From NCBI GenBank assembly GCA_964017155.1, contig OZ024856.1, positions 7,396,611 to 7,460,610 on the forward strand: DNA of 64,000 nucleotides, written 5' to 3'. A program made the translations under genes and the position numbers. A model generated the notes under the pieces. It searched no databases and had not been told where the DNA came from. It worked only from the letters and a program-made list of their open reading frames with translations. Positions 23,101 to 36,087 of the stretch are shown in pieces (within the stretch, counting starts at the first letter, position 1; each line of letters opens with the position of its first letter). The DNA comes from Oasisia sp. SBJ-2009 (lineage: Eukaryota; Annelida; Polychaeta; Sabellida; Siboglinidae).

Positions 23101-26100
23101 GTATCGAAATTCAACCACTTGTACTTTATTCCTCGTTGTCTGGCCTGTGCAAATCCAAAAAAAAAGTATCTAATTATAGTGGTACTACGTTGTAGTTTTC
23201 CGATGAGACAATACCGTTGTTTTGGCGCGAACGCATTTAAGCGAGTTTACAGTAATTTCGGAAAAAATAGGTACGAGTATCGAAGCACGCCCACTTGTAC
23301 TTGACTCTTCGTTCTGGGAATCATGCGAATCCACACATGTCACGAAGAGTAGTGGTACATTGTAGGTTTCAGATGTGAAAATAACTTTGCATTGGCGTAA
23401 GCGCACTTTGAGGGTGATTAGCGTAATTTCCGAAATATAGGCACCATTTTGGAAGCTCGACAAGTTGTAGTCGATTTCTAGTTCGGGAACCGATGACGAT
23501 CCATAAAACTAACGAACTGTATTTGTACGTTGTATTTTTCAGAAGAGAAAATACCCTTATATTGGCGCAAGCGCACTTTGGGGTGTTTATCGAAATTTCG
23601 AAAATCACTATCTATTAGTATCGAAATTCAACCCCGTGCACTTTATTCCTCGTTGTCTGGACTATACAAATCCAAAAAAAGTATCTTAATATAGTCGTAC
23701 TACGATGTAGTTTTCCAATGAGACAATACCGTTGTTTTGGCGCGAACGCATTTAAGCGAGTTTACAGTAATTTCGGAAAAAATAGGTACGAGTATCGAAG
23801 CACGCCCACTTGTACTTGACTCTTCGTTCTGGGAATCATGCGAATCCACACATGTCACGAAGAGTAGTGGTACATTGTAGGTTTCAGATGTGAAAATAAC
23901 TTTGCATTGGCGTAAGCGCACTTTGAGGGTGATTAGCGTAATTTTTGAAATATAGGCACCATTTTGGAAGCTCGACAAGTTGTAGTCGATTTCTAGTTCG
24001 GGAACCGATGACGATCCATAAAACTAACGAACTGCATTTGTACGTTGTATTTTTCATAAGAGAAAATACCCTTATATTGGCGCAAGCGCACTTTGGGGTG
24101 TTTATCGAAATTTCGAAAATCACTATCTATTAGTATCGAAATTCAACCCCGTGCACTTTATTCCTCGTTGTCTGGACTATACAAATCCAAAAAAAAGTAT
24201 CTTAATATAGTCGTACTACGATGTAGTTTTCCGATGAGATAATACCGTTAATTTGGCGCGAACGCATTTAAGGGAGTTTAACGTAATTTCCGAAAAAATA
24301 GGTACGCCTATCGAAGCACGCCCACTTGTACTTGACTCTTCGTTCTGGGAATCATGCGAATCCACACATGTCACGAAGAGTAGTGGTACATTGTAGGTTT
24401 CAGATGTGAAAATTACTTTGCATTGGCGTAAGCGCACTTTGAGGGTGATTAGCGTAATTTCCGAAATATAGGCACCATTTTGGAAGCTCGACAAGTTGTA
24501 GTTGATTTCTAGTCCGGGAACCGATGACGATCCATAAAACTAACGAACTGTATTTGTACGTTGCATTTTTCAGAAGAGAAAATACCCTTATATTGGCGTA
24601 AGCGCATTTTGGGGTGTTTCTCGCAATTTCCAAAGCCACTATCTATTAGTATCGAAATTCAACCACTTGTACTTTATTCCTTGTTGTCTGGCCTATGCAA
24701 ATCCAAAAAAAAGTATGTAATTATAGTGGTACTACGTTGTAGTTTTCCGATGAGACAATACCGTTATTTTGGCGCGAACGCATTTAAGCGAGTTTACAGT
24801 AATTTCCGAAAAAATAGGTACGAGTATCGAAGCACGCCCACTTGTACTTGACTCTTCGTTCTGGGAATCATGCGAATCCACACATGTCACGAAGATTAGT
24901 GGTACATTGTAGATTTCAGATGTGAAAATAACTTTGCTTTGGCGTAAGCGCACTTTGAGGGTGATTAGCGTAATTTCCGAAATTTAGGCACCATTTTGGA
25001 AGCTCGACAAGTTGTAGTCGATTTCTAGTTCGGGAACCGATGACGATCCATAAAACTAACGAACTGTATTTGTACGTTGTATTTTTCAGAAGAGAAAATA
25101 CCCTTATATTGGCGCAAGCGCACTTTGGGGTGTTTATCGAAATTTCGAAAATCACTATCTATTAGTATCGAAATTCAACCCCGTGCACTTTATTCCTCGT
25201 TGTCTGGACTATACAAATCCAAAAAAAGTATCTTAATATAGTCGTACTACGATGTAGTTTTCCGATGAGATAATACCGTTAATTTGGCGCGAACGCATTT
25301 AAGGGAGTTTAACGTAATTTCCGAAAAAATAGGTACGCGTATCGAAGCACGACCACTTGTACATGACTCTTCGCCCTGGGAACCATGCGAATCCACAAAG
25401 GTCACGAATAGTAGTGGTACATTGTAGGTTTCAGATGTGAAAATAACTTTGCATTGGCGTAAGCGCACTTTGAGGGTGATTAGCGTAATTTCCGAAATAT
25501 AGGCACCATTTTGGAAGCTCGACAAGTTGTAGTCGATTTCTAGTTCGGGAACCGATGACGATCCATAAAACTAACGAACTGTATTTGTACGTTGTATTTT
25601 TCAGAAGAGAAAATACCCTTATATTGGCGCAAGCGCACTTTGGGGTGTTTATCGAAATTTCGAAAATCACTATCTATTAGTATCGAAATTCAACCCCGTG
25701 CACTTTATTCCTCGTTGTCTGGACTATACAAATCCAAAAAAAGTATCTTAATATAGTCGTACTACGATGTAGTTTTCCAATGAGACAATACCGTTGTTTT
25801 GGCGCGAACGCATTTAAGCGAGTTTACAGTAATTTCGGAAAAAATAGGTACGAGTATCGAAGCACGCCCACTTGTACTTGACTCTTCGTTCTGGGAATCA
25901 TGCGAATCCACACATGTCACGAAGAGTAGTGGTACATTGTAGGTTTCAGATGTGAAAATAACTTTGCATTGGCGTAAGCGCACTTTGAGGGTGATTAGCG
26001 TAATTTTTGAAATATAGGCACCATTTTGGAAGCTCGACAAGTTGTAGTCGATTTCTAGTTCGGGAACCGATGACGATCCATAAAACTAACGAACTGTATT

Positions 26101-26294
26101 TGTACGTTGTATTTTTCATAAGAGAAAATACCCTTATATTGGCGCAAGCGCACTTTGGGGTGTTTATCGAAATTTCGAAAATCACTATCTATTAGTATCG
26201 AAATTCAACCCCGTGCACTTTATTCCTCGTTGTCTGGACTATACAAATCCAAAAAAAAGTATCTTAATATAGTCGTACTACGATGTAGTTTTCC
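20108..26294 (+). repeat. Twelve-unit block, first representative
   Basis: Units start at 20108 H, 20624 Y, 21139 W, 21654 X, 22170 Y, 22685 X, 23202 Y, 23717 Y, 24233 H, 24749 Y, 25264 W and 25779 Y. About 19.79-25.45 kb matches 25.98-31.63 kb at an offset of 6,187 bp; shared rare variants are GCGAAGGCATTT (about 22196 and 28383), GGTATGAGTATCG (about 22238) and TGTAGATTTCAG (about 20785). Inside it, about 23.4-25.45 kb is repeated at 25.45-27.5 kb (offset 2,062 bp, 4 units), marked by TACGCCTATCG and GTAATTTTTG. Confidence 0.85.
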
Positions 26295-29200
26295 GATGAG
26301 ATAATACCGTTAATTTGGCGCGAACGCATTTAAGGGAGTTTAACGTAATTTCCGAAAAAATAGGTACGCCTATCGAAGCACGCCCACTTGTACTTGACTC
26401 TTCGTTCTGGGAATCATGCGAATCCACACATGTCACGAAGAGTAGTGGTACATTGTAGGTTTCAGATGTGAAAATTACTTTGCATTGGCGTAAGCGCACT
26501 TTGAGGGTGATTAGCGTAATTTCCGAAATATAGGCACCATTTTGGAAGCTCGACAAGTTGTAGTTGATTTCTAGTCCGGGAACCGATGACGATCCATAAA
26601 ACTAACGAACTGTATTTGTACGTTGCATTTTTCAGAAGAGAAAATACCCTTATATTGGCGTAAGCGCATTTTGGGGTGTTTCTCGCAATTTCCAAAGCCA
26701 CTATCTATTAGTATCGAAATTCAACCACTTGTACTTTATTCCTTGTTGTCTGGCCTATGCAAATCCAAAAAAAAGTATGTAATTATAGTGGTACTACGTT
26801 GTAGTTTTCCGATGAGACAATACCGTTATTTTGGCGCGAACGCATTTAAGCGAGTTTACAGTAATTTCCGAAAAAATAGGTACGAGTATCGAAGCACGCC
26901 CACTTGTACTTGACTCTTCGTTCTGGGAATCATGCGAATCCACACATGTCACGAAGATTAGTGGTACATTGTAGATTTCAGATGTGAAAATAACTTTGCT
27001 TTGGCGTAAGCGCACTTTGAGGGTGATTAGCGTAATTTCCGAAATTTAGGCACCATTTTGGAAGCTCGACAAGTTGTAGTCGATTTCTAGTTCGGGAACC
27101 GATGACGATCCATAAAACTAACGAACTGTATTTGTACGTTGTATTTTTCAGAAGAGAAAATACCCTTATATTGGCGCAAGCGCACTTTGGGGTGTTTATC
27201 GAAATTTCGAAAATCACTATCTATTAGTATCGAAATTCAACCCCGTGCACTTTATTCCTCGTTGTCTGGACTATACAAATCCAAAAAAAGTATCTTAATA
27301 TAGTCGTACTACGATGTAGTTTTCCGATGAGATAATACCGTTAATTTGGCGCGAACGCATTTAAGGGAGTTTAACGTAATTTCCGAAAAAATAGGTACGC
27401 GTATCGAAGCACGACCACTTGTACATGACTCTTCGCCCTGGGAACCATGCGAATCCACAAAGGTCACGAATAGTAGTGGTACATTGTAGGTTTCAGATGT
27501 GAAAATAATTTTGCATTGGCGTAAGCGAACTTTGAGGGTGATTAGCGTAATTTCCGAAATATAGGCACCATTTTGGAAGCTCGACAAGTTGTAGTCGATT
27601 TCTAGTTCGGGAACCGATGACGATCCATAAAACTAACGAACTGTATTTGTACGTTGTATTTTTCAGAAGAGAAAATACCCTTATATTGGCGCAAGCGCAC
27701 TTTGGGGTGTTTATCGAAATTTCGAAAATCACTATCTATTAGTATCGAAATTCAACCCCGTGCACTTTATGCCTCGTTGCCTGGACTATACAAATCAAAA
27801 AAAAGTATCTTAATATAGTCGTACTACGATGTAGTTTTCCGATGAGATAATACCGTTAATTTGGCGCGAAAGCATTTAAGGGAGTTTAACGTAATTTCCG
27901 AAAAAATAGGTACGCGTATCGAAGCACGACCACTTGTACATGACTCTTCGCCCTGGGAACCATGCGAATCCACAAATGTCACGAATAGTAGTGGAACATT
28001 GTAGGTTTCAGATGTGAAAATTACTTTGCATTGGCGTAAGCGCACTTTGAGGGTGATTAGCGTAATTTCCGAAATATAGGCACCATTTTGGAAGCTCGAC
28101 AAGTTGTAGTTGATTTCTAGTCCGGGAACCGATGACGATCCATAAAACTAACGAACTCTATTTGTACGTTGTATTTTTCAGAAGAGAAAATACCCTTATA
28201 TTGGCGAAAGCGCATTTTGGGGTGTTTCTCGCAATTTCCAAAGCCACTATCTATTAGTATCGAAATTCAACCACTTGTACTTTATTCCTTGTTGTCTGGC
28301 CTATGCAAATCCAAAAAAAAGTATATAATTATAGTGGTACTACGTTGTAGTTTTCCGATGAGACAATACCGTTATTTTGGCGCGAAGGCATTTAAGCGAG
28401 TTTACAGTAATTTCCGAAAAAATAGGTATGAGTATCGAAGCACGCCCACTTGTACTTGACTCTTCGTTCTGGGAATCATGCGAATCCACACATGTCACGA
28501 AGATTAGTGGTACATTGTAGGTTTCAGATGTGAAAATAACTTTGCTTTGGCGTAAGCGCACTTTGAGGGTGATTAGCGTAATTTCCGAAATATAGGCACC
28601 ATTTTGGAAGCTCGACAAGTTGTAGTCGATTTCTAGTTCGGGAACCGATGACGATCCATAAAACTAACGAACTGTATTTGTACGTTGTATTTTTCAGAAG
28701 AGAAAATACCCTTATATTGGCGCAAGCGCACTTTAGGGTGTTTATCGAAATTTCGAAAATCACTATCTATTAGTATCGAAATTCAACCCCGTGCACTTTA
28801 TTCCTCGTTGTCTGGACTATACAAATCCAAAAAAAGTATCTTAATATAGTCGTACTACGATGTAGTTTTCCGATGAGATAATACCGTTAATTTGGCGCGA
28901 ACGCATTTAAGGGAGTTTAACGTAATTTCCGAAAAAATAGGTACGCGTATCGAAGCACGACCACTTGTACATGACTCTTCGCCCTGGGAACCATGCGAAT
29001 CCACAAAGGTCACGAATAGTAGTGGTACATTGTAGGTTTCAGATGTGAAAATAATTTTGCATTGGCGTAAGCGAACTTTGAGGGTGATTAGCGTAATTTC
29101 CGAAATATAGGCACCATTTTGGAAGCTCGACAAGTTGTAATTGATTTCTAGTCCGGGAACCGATGACGATCCATAAAACTAACGAACTGTATTGGTAAGT

Positions 29201-31449
29201 TGTATTTTTCAGAAGAGAAAATACCCTTATATTGGCGTAAGCGCATTTTGGGGTGTTTCTCGCAATTTCCAAAGCCACTATCTATTAGTATCGAAATTCA
29301 ACCACTTGTACTTTATTCCTCGTTGTCTGGCCTGTGCAAATCCAAAAAAAAGTATCTAATTATAGTGGTACTACGTTGTAGTTTTCCGATGAGACAATAC
29401 CGTTGTTTTGGCGCGAACGCATTTAAGCGAGTTTACAGTAATTTCGGAAAAAATAGGTACGAGTATCGAAGCACGCCCACTTGTACTTGACTCTTCGTTC
29501 TGGGAATCATGCGAATCCACACATGTCACGAAGAGTAGTGGTACATTGTAGGTTTCAGATGTGAAAATAACTTTGCATTGGCGTAAGCGCACTTTGAGGG
29601 TGATTAGCGTAATTTCCGAAATATAGGCACCATTTTGGAAGCTCGACAAGTTGTAGTCGATTTCTAGTTCGGGAACCGATGACGATCCATAAAACTAACG
29701 AACTGTATTTGTACGTTGTATTTTTCAGAAGAGAAAATACCCTTATATTGGCGCAAGCGCACTTTGGGGTGTTTATCGAAATTTCGAAAATCACTATCTA
29801 TTAGTATCGAAATTCAACCCCGTGCACTTTATTCCTCGTTGTCTGGACTATACAAATCCAAAAAAAGTATCTTAATATAGTCGTACTACGATGTAGTTTT
29901 CCAATGAGACAATACCGTTGTTTTGGCGCGAACGCATTTAAGCGAGTTTACAGTAATTTCGGAAAAAATAGGTACGAGTATCGAAGCACGCCCACTTGTA
30001 CTTGACTCTTCGTTCTGGGAATCATGCGAATCCACACATGTCACGAAGAGTAGTGGTACATTGTAGGTTTCAGATGTGAAAATAACTTTGCATTGGCGTA
30101 AGCGCACTTTGAGGGTGATTAGCGTAATTTTTGAAATATAGGCACCATTTTGGAAGCTCGACAAGTTGTAGTCGATTTCTAGTTCGGGAACCGATGACGA
30201 TCCATAAAACTAACGAACTGTATTTGTACGTTGTATTTTTCATAAGAGAAAATACCCTTATATTGGCGCAAGCGCACTTTGGGGTGTTTATCGAAATTTC
30301 GAAAATCACTATCTATTAGTATCGAAATTCAACCCCGTGCACTTTATTCCTCGTTGTCTGGACTATACAAATCCAAAAAAAAGTATCTTAATATAGTCGT
30401 ACTACGATGTAGTTTTCCGATGAGATAATACCGTTAATTTGGCGCGAACGCATTTAAGGGAGTTTAACGTAATTTCCGAAAAAATAGGTACGCCTATCGA
30501 AGCACGCCCACTTGTACTTGACTCTTCGTTCTGGGAATCATGCGAATCCACACATGTCACGAAGAGTAGTGGTACATTGTAGGTTTCAGATGTGAAAATT
30601 ACTTTGCATTGGCGTAAGCGCACTTTGAGGGTGATTAGCGTAATTTCCGAAATATAGGCACCATTTTGGAAGCTCGACAAGTTGTAGTTGATTTCTAGTC
30701 CGGGAACCGATGACGATCCATAAAACTAACGAACTGTATTTGTACGTTGCATTTTTCAGAAGAGAAAATACCCTTATATTGGCGTAAGCGCATTTTGGGG
30801 TGTTTCTCGCAATTTCCAAAGCCACTATCTATTAGTATCGAAATTCAACCACTTGTACTTTATTCCTTGTTGTCTGGCCTATGCAAATCCAAAAAAAAGT
30901 ATATAATTATAGTGGTACTACGTTGTAGTTTTCCGATGAGACAATACCGTTATTTTGGCGCGAACGCATTTAAGCGAGTTTACAGTAATTTCCGAAAAAA
31001 TAGGTACGAGTATCGAAGCACGCCCACTTGTACTTGACTCTTCGTTCTGGGAATCATGCGAATCCACACATGTCACGAAGATTAGTGGTACATTGTAGAT
31101 TTCAGATGTGAAAATAACTTTGCTTTGGCGTAAGCGCACTTTGAGGGTGATTAGCGTAATTTCCGAAATTTAGGCACCATTTTGGAAGCTCGACAAGTTG
31201 TAGTCGATTTCTAGTTCGGGAACCGATGACGATCCATAAAACTAACGAACTGTATTTGTACGTTGTATTTTTCAGAAGAGAAAATACCCTTATATTGGCG
31301 CAAGCGCACTTTGGGGTGTTTATCGAAATTTCGAAAATCACTATCTATTAGTATCGAAATTCAACCCCGTGCACTTTATTCCTCGTTGTCTGGACTATAC
31401 AAATCCAAAAAAAGTATCTTAATATAGTCGTACTACGATGTAGTTTTCC
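26295..31449 (+). repeat. Second representative of the 12-unit pattern
   Basis: Units start at 26295 H, 26811 Y, 27326 W, 27841 X, 28357 Y, 28872 X, 29388 Y, 29903 Y, 30419 H and 30935 Y, which repeats the order of 20108-25263. Private changes after duplication include TTTATGCCTCG near 27767, GCGCGAAAGC near 27864 and CACTTTAGGG near 28728. Confidence 0.85.
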
Positions 31450-34400
31450 GATGAGATAATACCGTTAATTTGGCGCGAACGCATTTAAGGGAGTTTAACG
31501 TAATTTCCGAAAAAATAGGTACGCGTATCGAAGCACGACCACTTGTACATGACTCTTCGCCCTGGGAACCATGCGAATCCACAAAGGTCACGAATAGTAG
31601 TGGTACATTGTAGGTTTCAGATGTGAACATAATTTTGCATTGGCGTAAGCGAACTTTGAGGGTGATTAGCGTAATTTCCGAAATATAGGCACCATTTTGG
31701 AAGCTCGACAAGTTGTAGTCGATTTCTAGTTCGGGAACCGATGACGATCCATAAAACTAACGAACTGTATTTGTACGTTGTATTTTTCAGAAGAGAAAAT
31801 ACCCTTATATTGGCGCAAGCGCACTTTGGGGTGTTTATCGAAATTTCGAAAATCACTATCTATTAGTATCGAAATTCAACCCCGTGCACTTTATTCCTCG
31901 TTGCCTGGACTATACAAATCAAAAAAAAGTATCTTAATATAGTCGTACTACGATGTAGTTTTCCGATGAGATAATACCGTTAATTTGGCGCGAACGCATT
32001 TAAGGGAGTTTAACGTAATTTCCGAAAAAATAGGTACGCGTATCGAAGCACGACCACTTGTACTTGACTCTTCGCCCTGGGAACCATGCGAATCCACAAA
32101 GGTCACGAATAGTAGTGGAACATTGTAGGTTTCAGATGTGAAAATTACTTTGCATTGGCGTAAGCGCACTTTGAGGGTGATTAGCGTAATTTCCGAAATA
32201 TAGGCACCATTTTGGAAGCTCGACAAGTTGTAGTTGATTTCTAGTCCGGGAACCGATGACGATCCATAAAACTAACGAACTCTATTTGTACGTTGTATTT
32301 TTCAGAAGAGAAAATACCCTTATATTGGCGAAAGCGCATTTTGGGGTGTTTCTCGCAATTTCCAAAGCCACTATCTATTAGTATCGAAATTCAACCACTT
32401 GTACTTTATTCCTTGTTGTCTGGCCTATGCAAATCCAAAAAAAAGTATATAATTATAGTGGTACTACGTTGTAGTTTTCCGATGAGACAATACCGTTATT
32501 TTGGCGCGAACGCATTTAAGCGAGTTTACAGTAATTTCCGAAAAAATAGGTACGAGTATCGAAGCACGCCCACTTGTACTTGACTCTTCGTTCTGGGAAT
32601 CATGCGAATCCACACATGTCACGAAGATTAGTGGTACATTGTAGATTTCAGATGTGAAAATAACTTTGCTTTGGCGTAAGCGCACTTTGAGGGTGATTAG
32701 CGTAATTTCCGAAATATAGGCACCATTTTGGAAACTCGACAAGTTGTAGTCGATTTCTAGTTCGGGAACCGATGACGATCCATAAAACTAACGAACTGTA
32801 TTTGTACGTTGTATTTTTCAGAAGAGAAAATACCCTTATATTGGCGCAAGCGCACTTTGGGGTGTTTATCGAAATTTCGAAAATCACTATCTATTAGTAT
32901 CGAAATTCAACCCCGTGCACTTTATTCCTCGTTGTCTGGACTATACAAATCCAAAAAAAGTATCTTAATATAGTCGTACTACGATGTAGTTTTCCGATGA
33001 GATAATACCGTTAATTTGGCGCGAACGCATTTAAGGGAGTTTAACGTAATTTCCGAAAAAATAGGTACGCGTATCGAAGCACGACCACTTGTACATGACT
33101 CTTCGCCCTGGGAACCATGCGAATCCACAAAGGTCACGAATAGTAGTGGTACATTGTAGGTTTCAGATGTGAAAATAATTTTGCATTGGCGTAAGCGAAC
33201 TTTGAGGGTGATTAGCGTAATTTCCGAAATATAGGCACCATTTTGGAAGCTCGACAAGTTGTAGTCGATTTCTAGTTCGGGAACCGATGACGATCCATAA
33301 AACTAACGAACTGTATTTGTACGTTGTATTTTTCAGAAGAGAAAATACCCTTATATTGGCGGAAGCGCACTTTGGGGTGTTTATCGAAATTTCGAAAATC
33401 ACTATCTATTAGTATCGAAATTCAACCCCGTGCACTTTATTCCTCGTTGCCTGGACTATACAAATCAAAAAAAAGTATCTTAATATAGTCGTACTACGAT
33501 GTAGTTTTCCGATGAGATAATACCGTTAATTTGGCGCGAACGCATTTAAGGGAGTTTAACGTAATTTCCGAAAAAATAGGTACGCGTATCGAAGCACGAC
33601 CACTTGTACATGACTCTTCGCCCTGGGAACCATGCGAATCCACAAATGTCACGAATAGTAGTGGAACATTGTAGGTTTCAGATGTGAAAATTACTTTGCA
33701 TTGGCGTAAGCGCACTTTGAGGGTGATTAGCGTAATTTCCGAAATATAGGCACCATTTTGGAAGCTCGACAAGTTGTAGTTGATTTCTAGTCCGGGAACC
33801 GATGACGATCCATAAAACTAACGAACTCTATTTGTACGTTGTATTTTTCAGAAGAGAAAATACCCTTATATTGGCGAAAGCGCATTTTGGGGTGTTTCTC
33901 GCAATTTCCAAAGCCACTATCTATTAGCATCGAAATTCAACCACTTGTACTTTATTCCTTGTTGTCTGGCCTATGCAAATCCAAAAAAAAGTATATAATT
34001 ATAGTGGTACTACGTTGTAGTTTTCCGATGAGACAATACCGTTATTTTGGCGCGAACGCATTTAAGCGAATTTACAGTAATTTCCGAAAAAATAGGTACG
34101 AGTATCGAAGCACGCCCACTTGTACTTGACTCTTCGTTCTGGGAATCATGCGAATCCACACATGTCACGAAGATTAGTGGTACATTGTAGATTTCAGATG
34201 TGAAAATAACTTTGCTTTGGCGTAAGCGCACTTTGAGGGTGATTAGCGTAATTTCCGAAATATAGGCACCATTTTGGAAGCTCGACAAGTTGTAGTCGAT
34301 TTCTAGTTCGGGAACCGATGACGATCCATAAAACTAACGAACTGTATTTGTACGTTGTATTTTTCAGAAGAGAAAATACCCTTATATTGGCGCAAGCGCA

Positions 34401-36087
34401 CTTTGGGGTGTTTATCGAAATTTCGAAAATCACTATCTATTAGTATCGAAATTCAACCCCGTGCACTTTATTCCTCGTTGTCTGGACTATACAAATCCAA
34501 AAAAAGTATCTTAATATAGTCGTACTACGATGTAGTTTTCCGATGAGATAATACCGTTAATTTGGCGCGAACGCATTTAAGGGAGTTTAACGTAATTTCC
34601 GAAAAAATAGGTACGCGTATCGAAGCACGACCACTTGTACATGACTCTTCGCCCTGGGAACCATGCGAATCCACAAAGGTCACGAATAGTAGTGGTACAT
34701 TGTAGGTTTCAGATGTGAAAATAATTTTGCATTGGCGTAAGCGAACTTTGAGGGTGATTAGCGTAATTTCCGAAATATAGGCACCATTTTGGAAGCTCGA
34801 CAAGTTGTAGTCGATTTCTAGTTCGGGAACCGATGACGATCCATAAAACTAACGAACTGTATTTGTACGTTGTATTTTTCAGAAGAGAAAATACCCTTAT
34901 ATTGGCGGAAGCGCACTTTGGGGTGTTTATCGAAATTTCGAAAATCACTATCTATTAGTATCGAAATTCAACCCCGTGCACTTTATTCCTCGTTGCCTGG
35001 ACTATACAAATCAAAAAAAAGTATCTTAATATAGTCGTACTACGATGTAGTTTTCCGATGAGATAATACCGTTAATTTGGCGCGAACGCATTTAAGGGAG
35101 TTTAACGTAATTTCCGAAAAAATAGGTACGCGTATCGAAGCACGACCACTTGTACATGACTCTTCGCCCTGGGAACCATGCGAATCCACAAATGTCACGA
35201 ATAGTAGTGGAACATTGTAGGTTTCAGATGTGAAAATTACTTTGCATTGGCGTAAGCGCACTTTGAGGGTGATTAGCGTAATTTCCGAAATATAGGCACC
35301 ATTTTGGAAGCTCGACAAGTTGTAGTTGATTTCTAGTCCGGGAACCGATGACGATCCATAAAACTAACGAACTCTATTTGTACGTTGTATTTTTCAGAAG
35401 AGAAAATACCCTTATATTGGCGAAAGCGCATTTTGGGGTGTTTCTCGCAATTTCCAAAGCCACTATCTATTAGTATCGAAATTCAACCACTTGTACTTTA
35501 TTCCTTGTTGTCTGGCCTATGCAAATCCAAAAAAAAGTATATAATTATAGTGGTACTACGTTGTAGTTTTCCGATGAGACAATACCGTTATTTTGGCGCG
35601 AACGCATTTAAGCGAGTTTACAGTAATTTCCGAAAAAATAGGTACGAGTATCGAAGCACGCCCACTTGTACTTGACTCTTCGTTCTGGGAATCATGCGAA
35701 TCCACACATGTCACGAAGATTAGTGGTACATTGTAGATTTCAGATGTGAAAATAACTTTGCTTTGGCGTAAGCGCACTTTGAGGGTGATTAGCGTAATTT
35801 CCGAAATATAGGCACCATTTTGGAAGCTCGACAAGTTGTAGTCGATTTCTAGTTCGGGAACCGATGACGATCCATAAAACTAACGAACTGTATTTGTACG
35901 TTGTATTTTTCAGAAGAGAAAATACCCTTATATTGGCGCAAGCGCACTTTGGGGTGTTTATCGAAATTTCGAAAATCACTATCTATTAGTATCGAAATTC
36001 AACCCCGTGCACTTTATTCCTCGTTGTCTGGACTATACAAATCCAAAAAAAGTATCTTAATATAGTCGTACTACGATGTAGTTTTCC
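31450..36087 (+). repeat. Three W-X-Y trimers, 1,546-bp period
   Basis: Unit starts: 31450 W, 31965 X, 32481 Y; 32996 W, 33511 X, 34027 Y; 34542 W, 35057 X, 35573 Y. Each W-X-Y set is 1,546 bp, making a nine-monomer higher-order repeat. The W unit has a C1 with TTGCCTGGACTATAC and CAAATCAAAAAAAAG, and the Y unit usually TGTAGATTTCAG. Single W-X-Y sets of the same kind occur at 21139-22684, 27326-28871 and 45885-47430. Private marks: GTGAACATAATTTTG near 31623, GGAAACTCG near 32731, TTAGCATCG near 33926 and GCGAATTTACAG near 34066. The second and third sets, and the set at 45885, share TTGGCGGAAGCGC. Confidence 0.9.
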
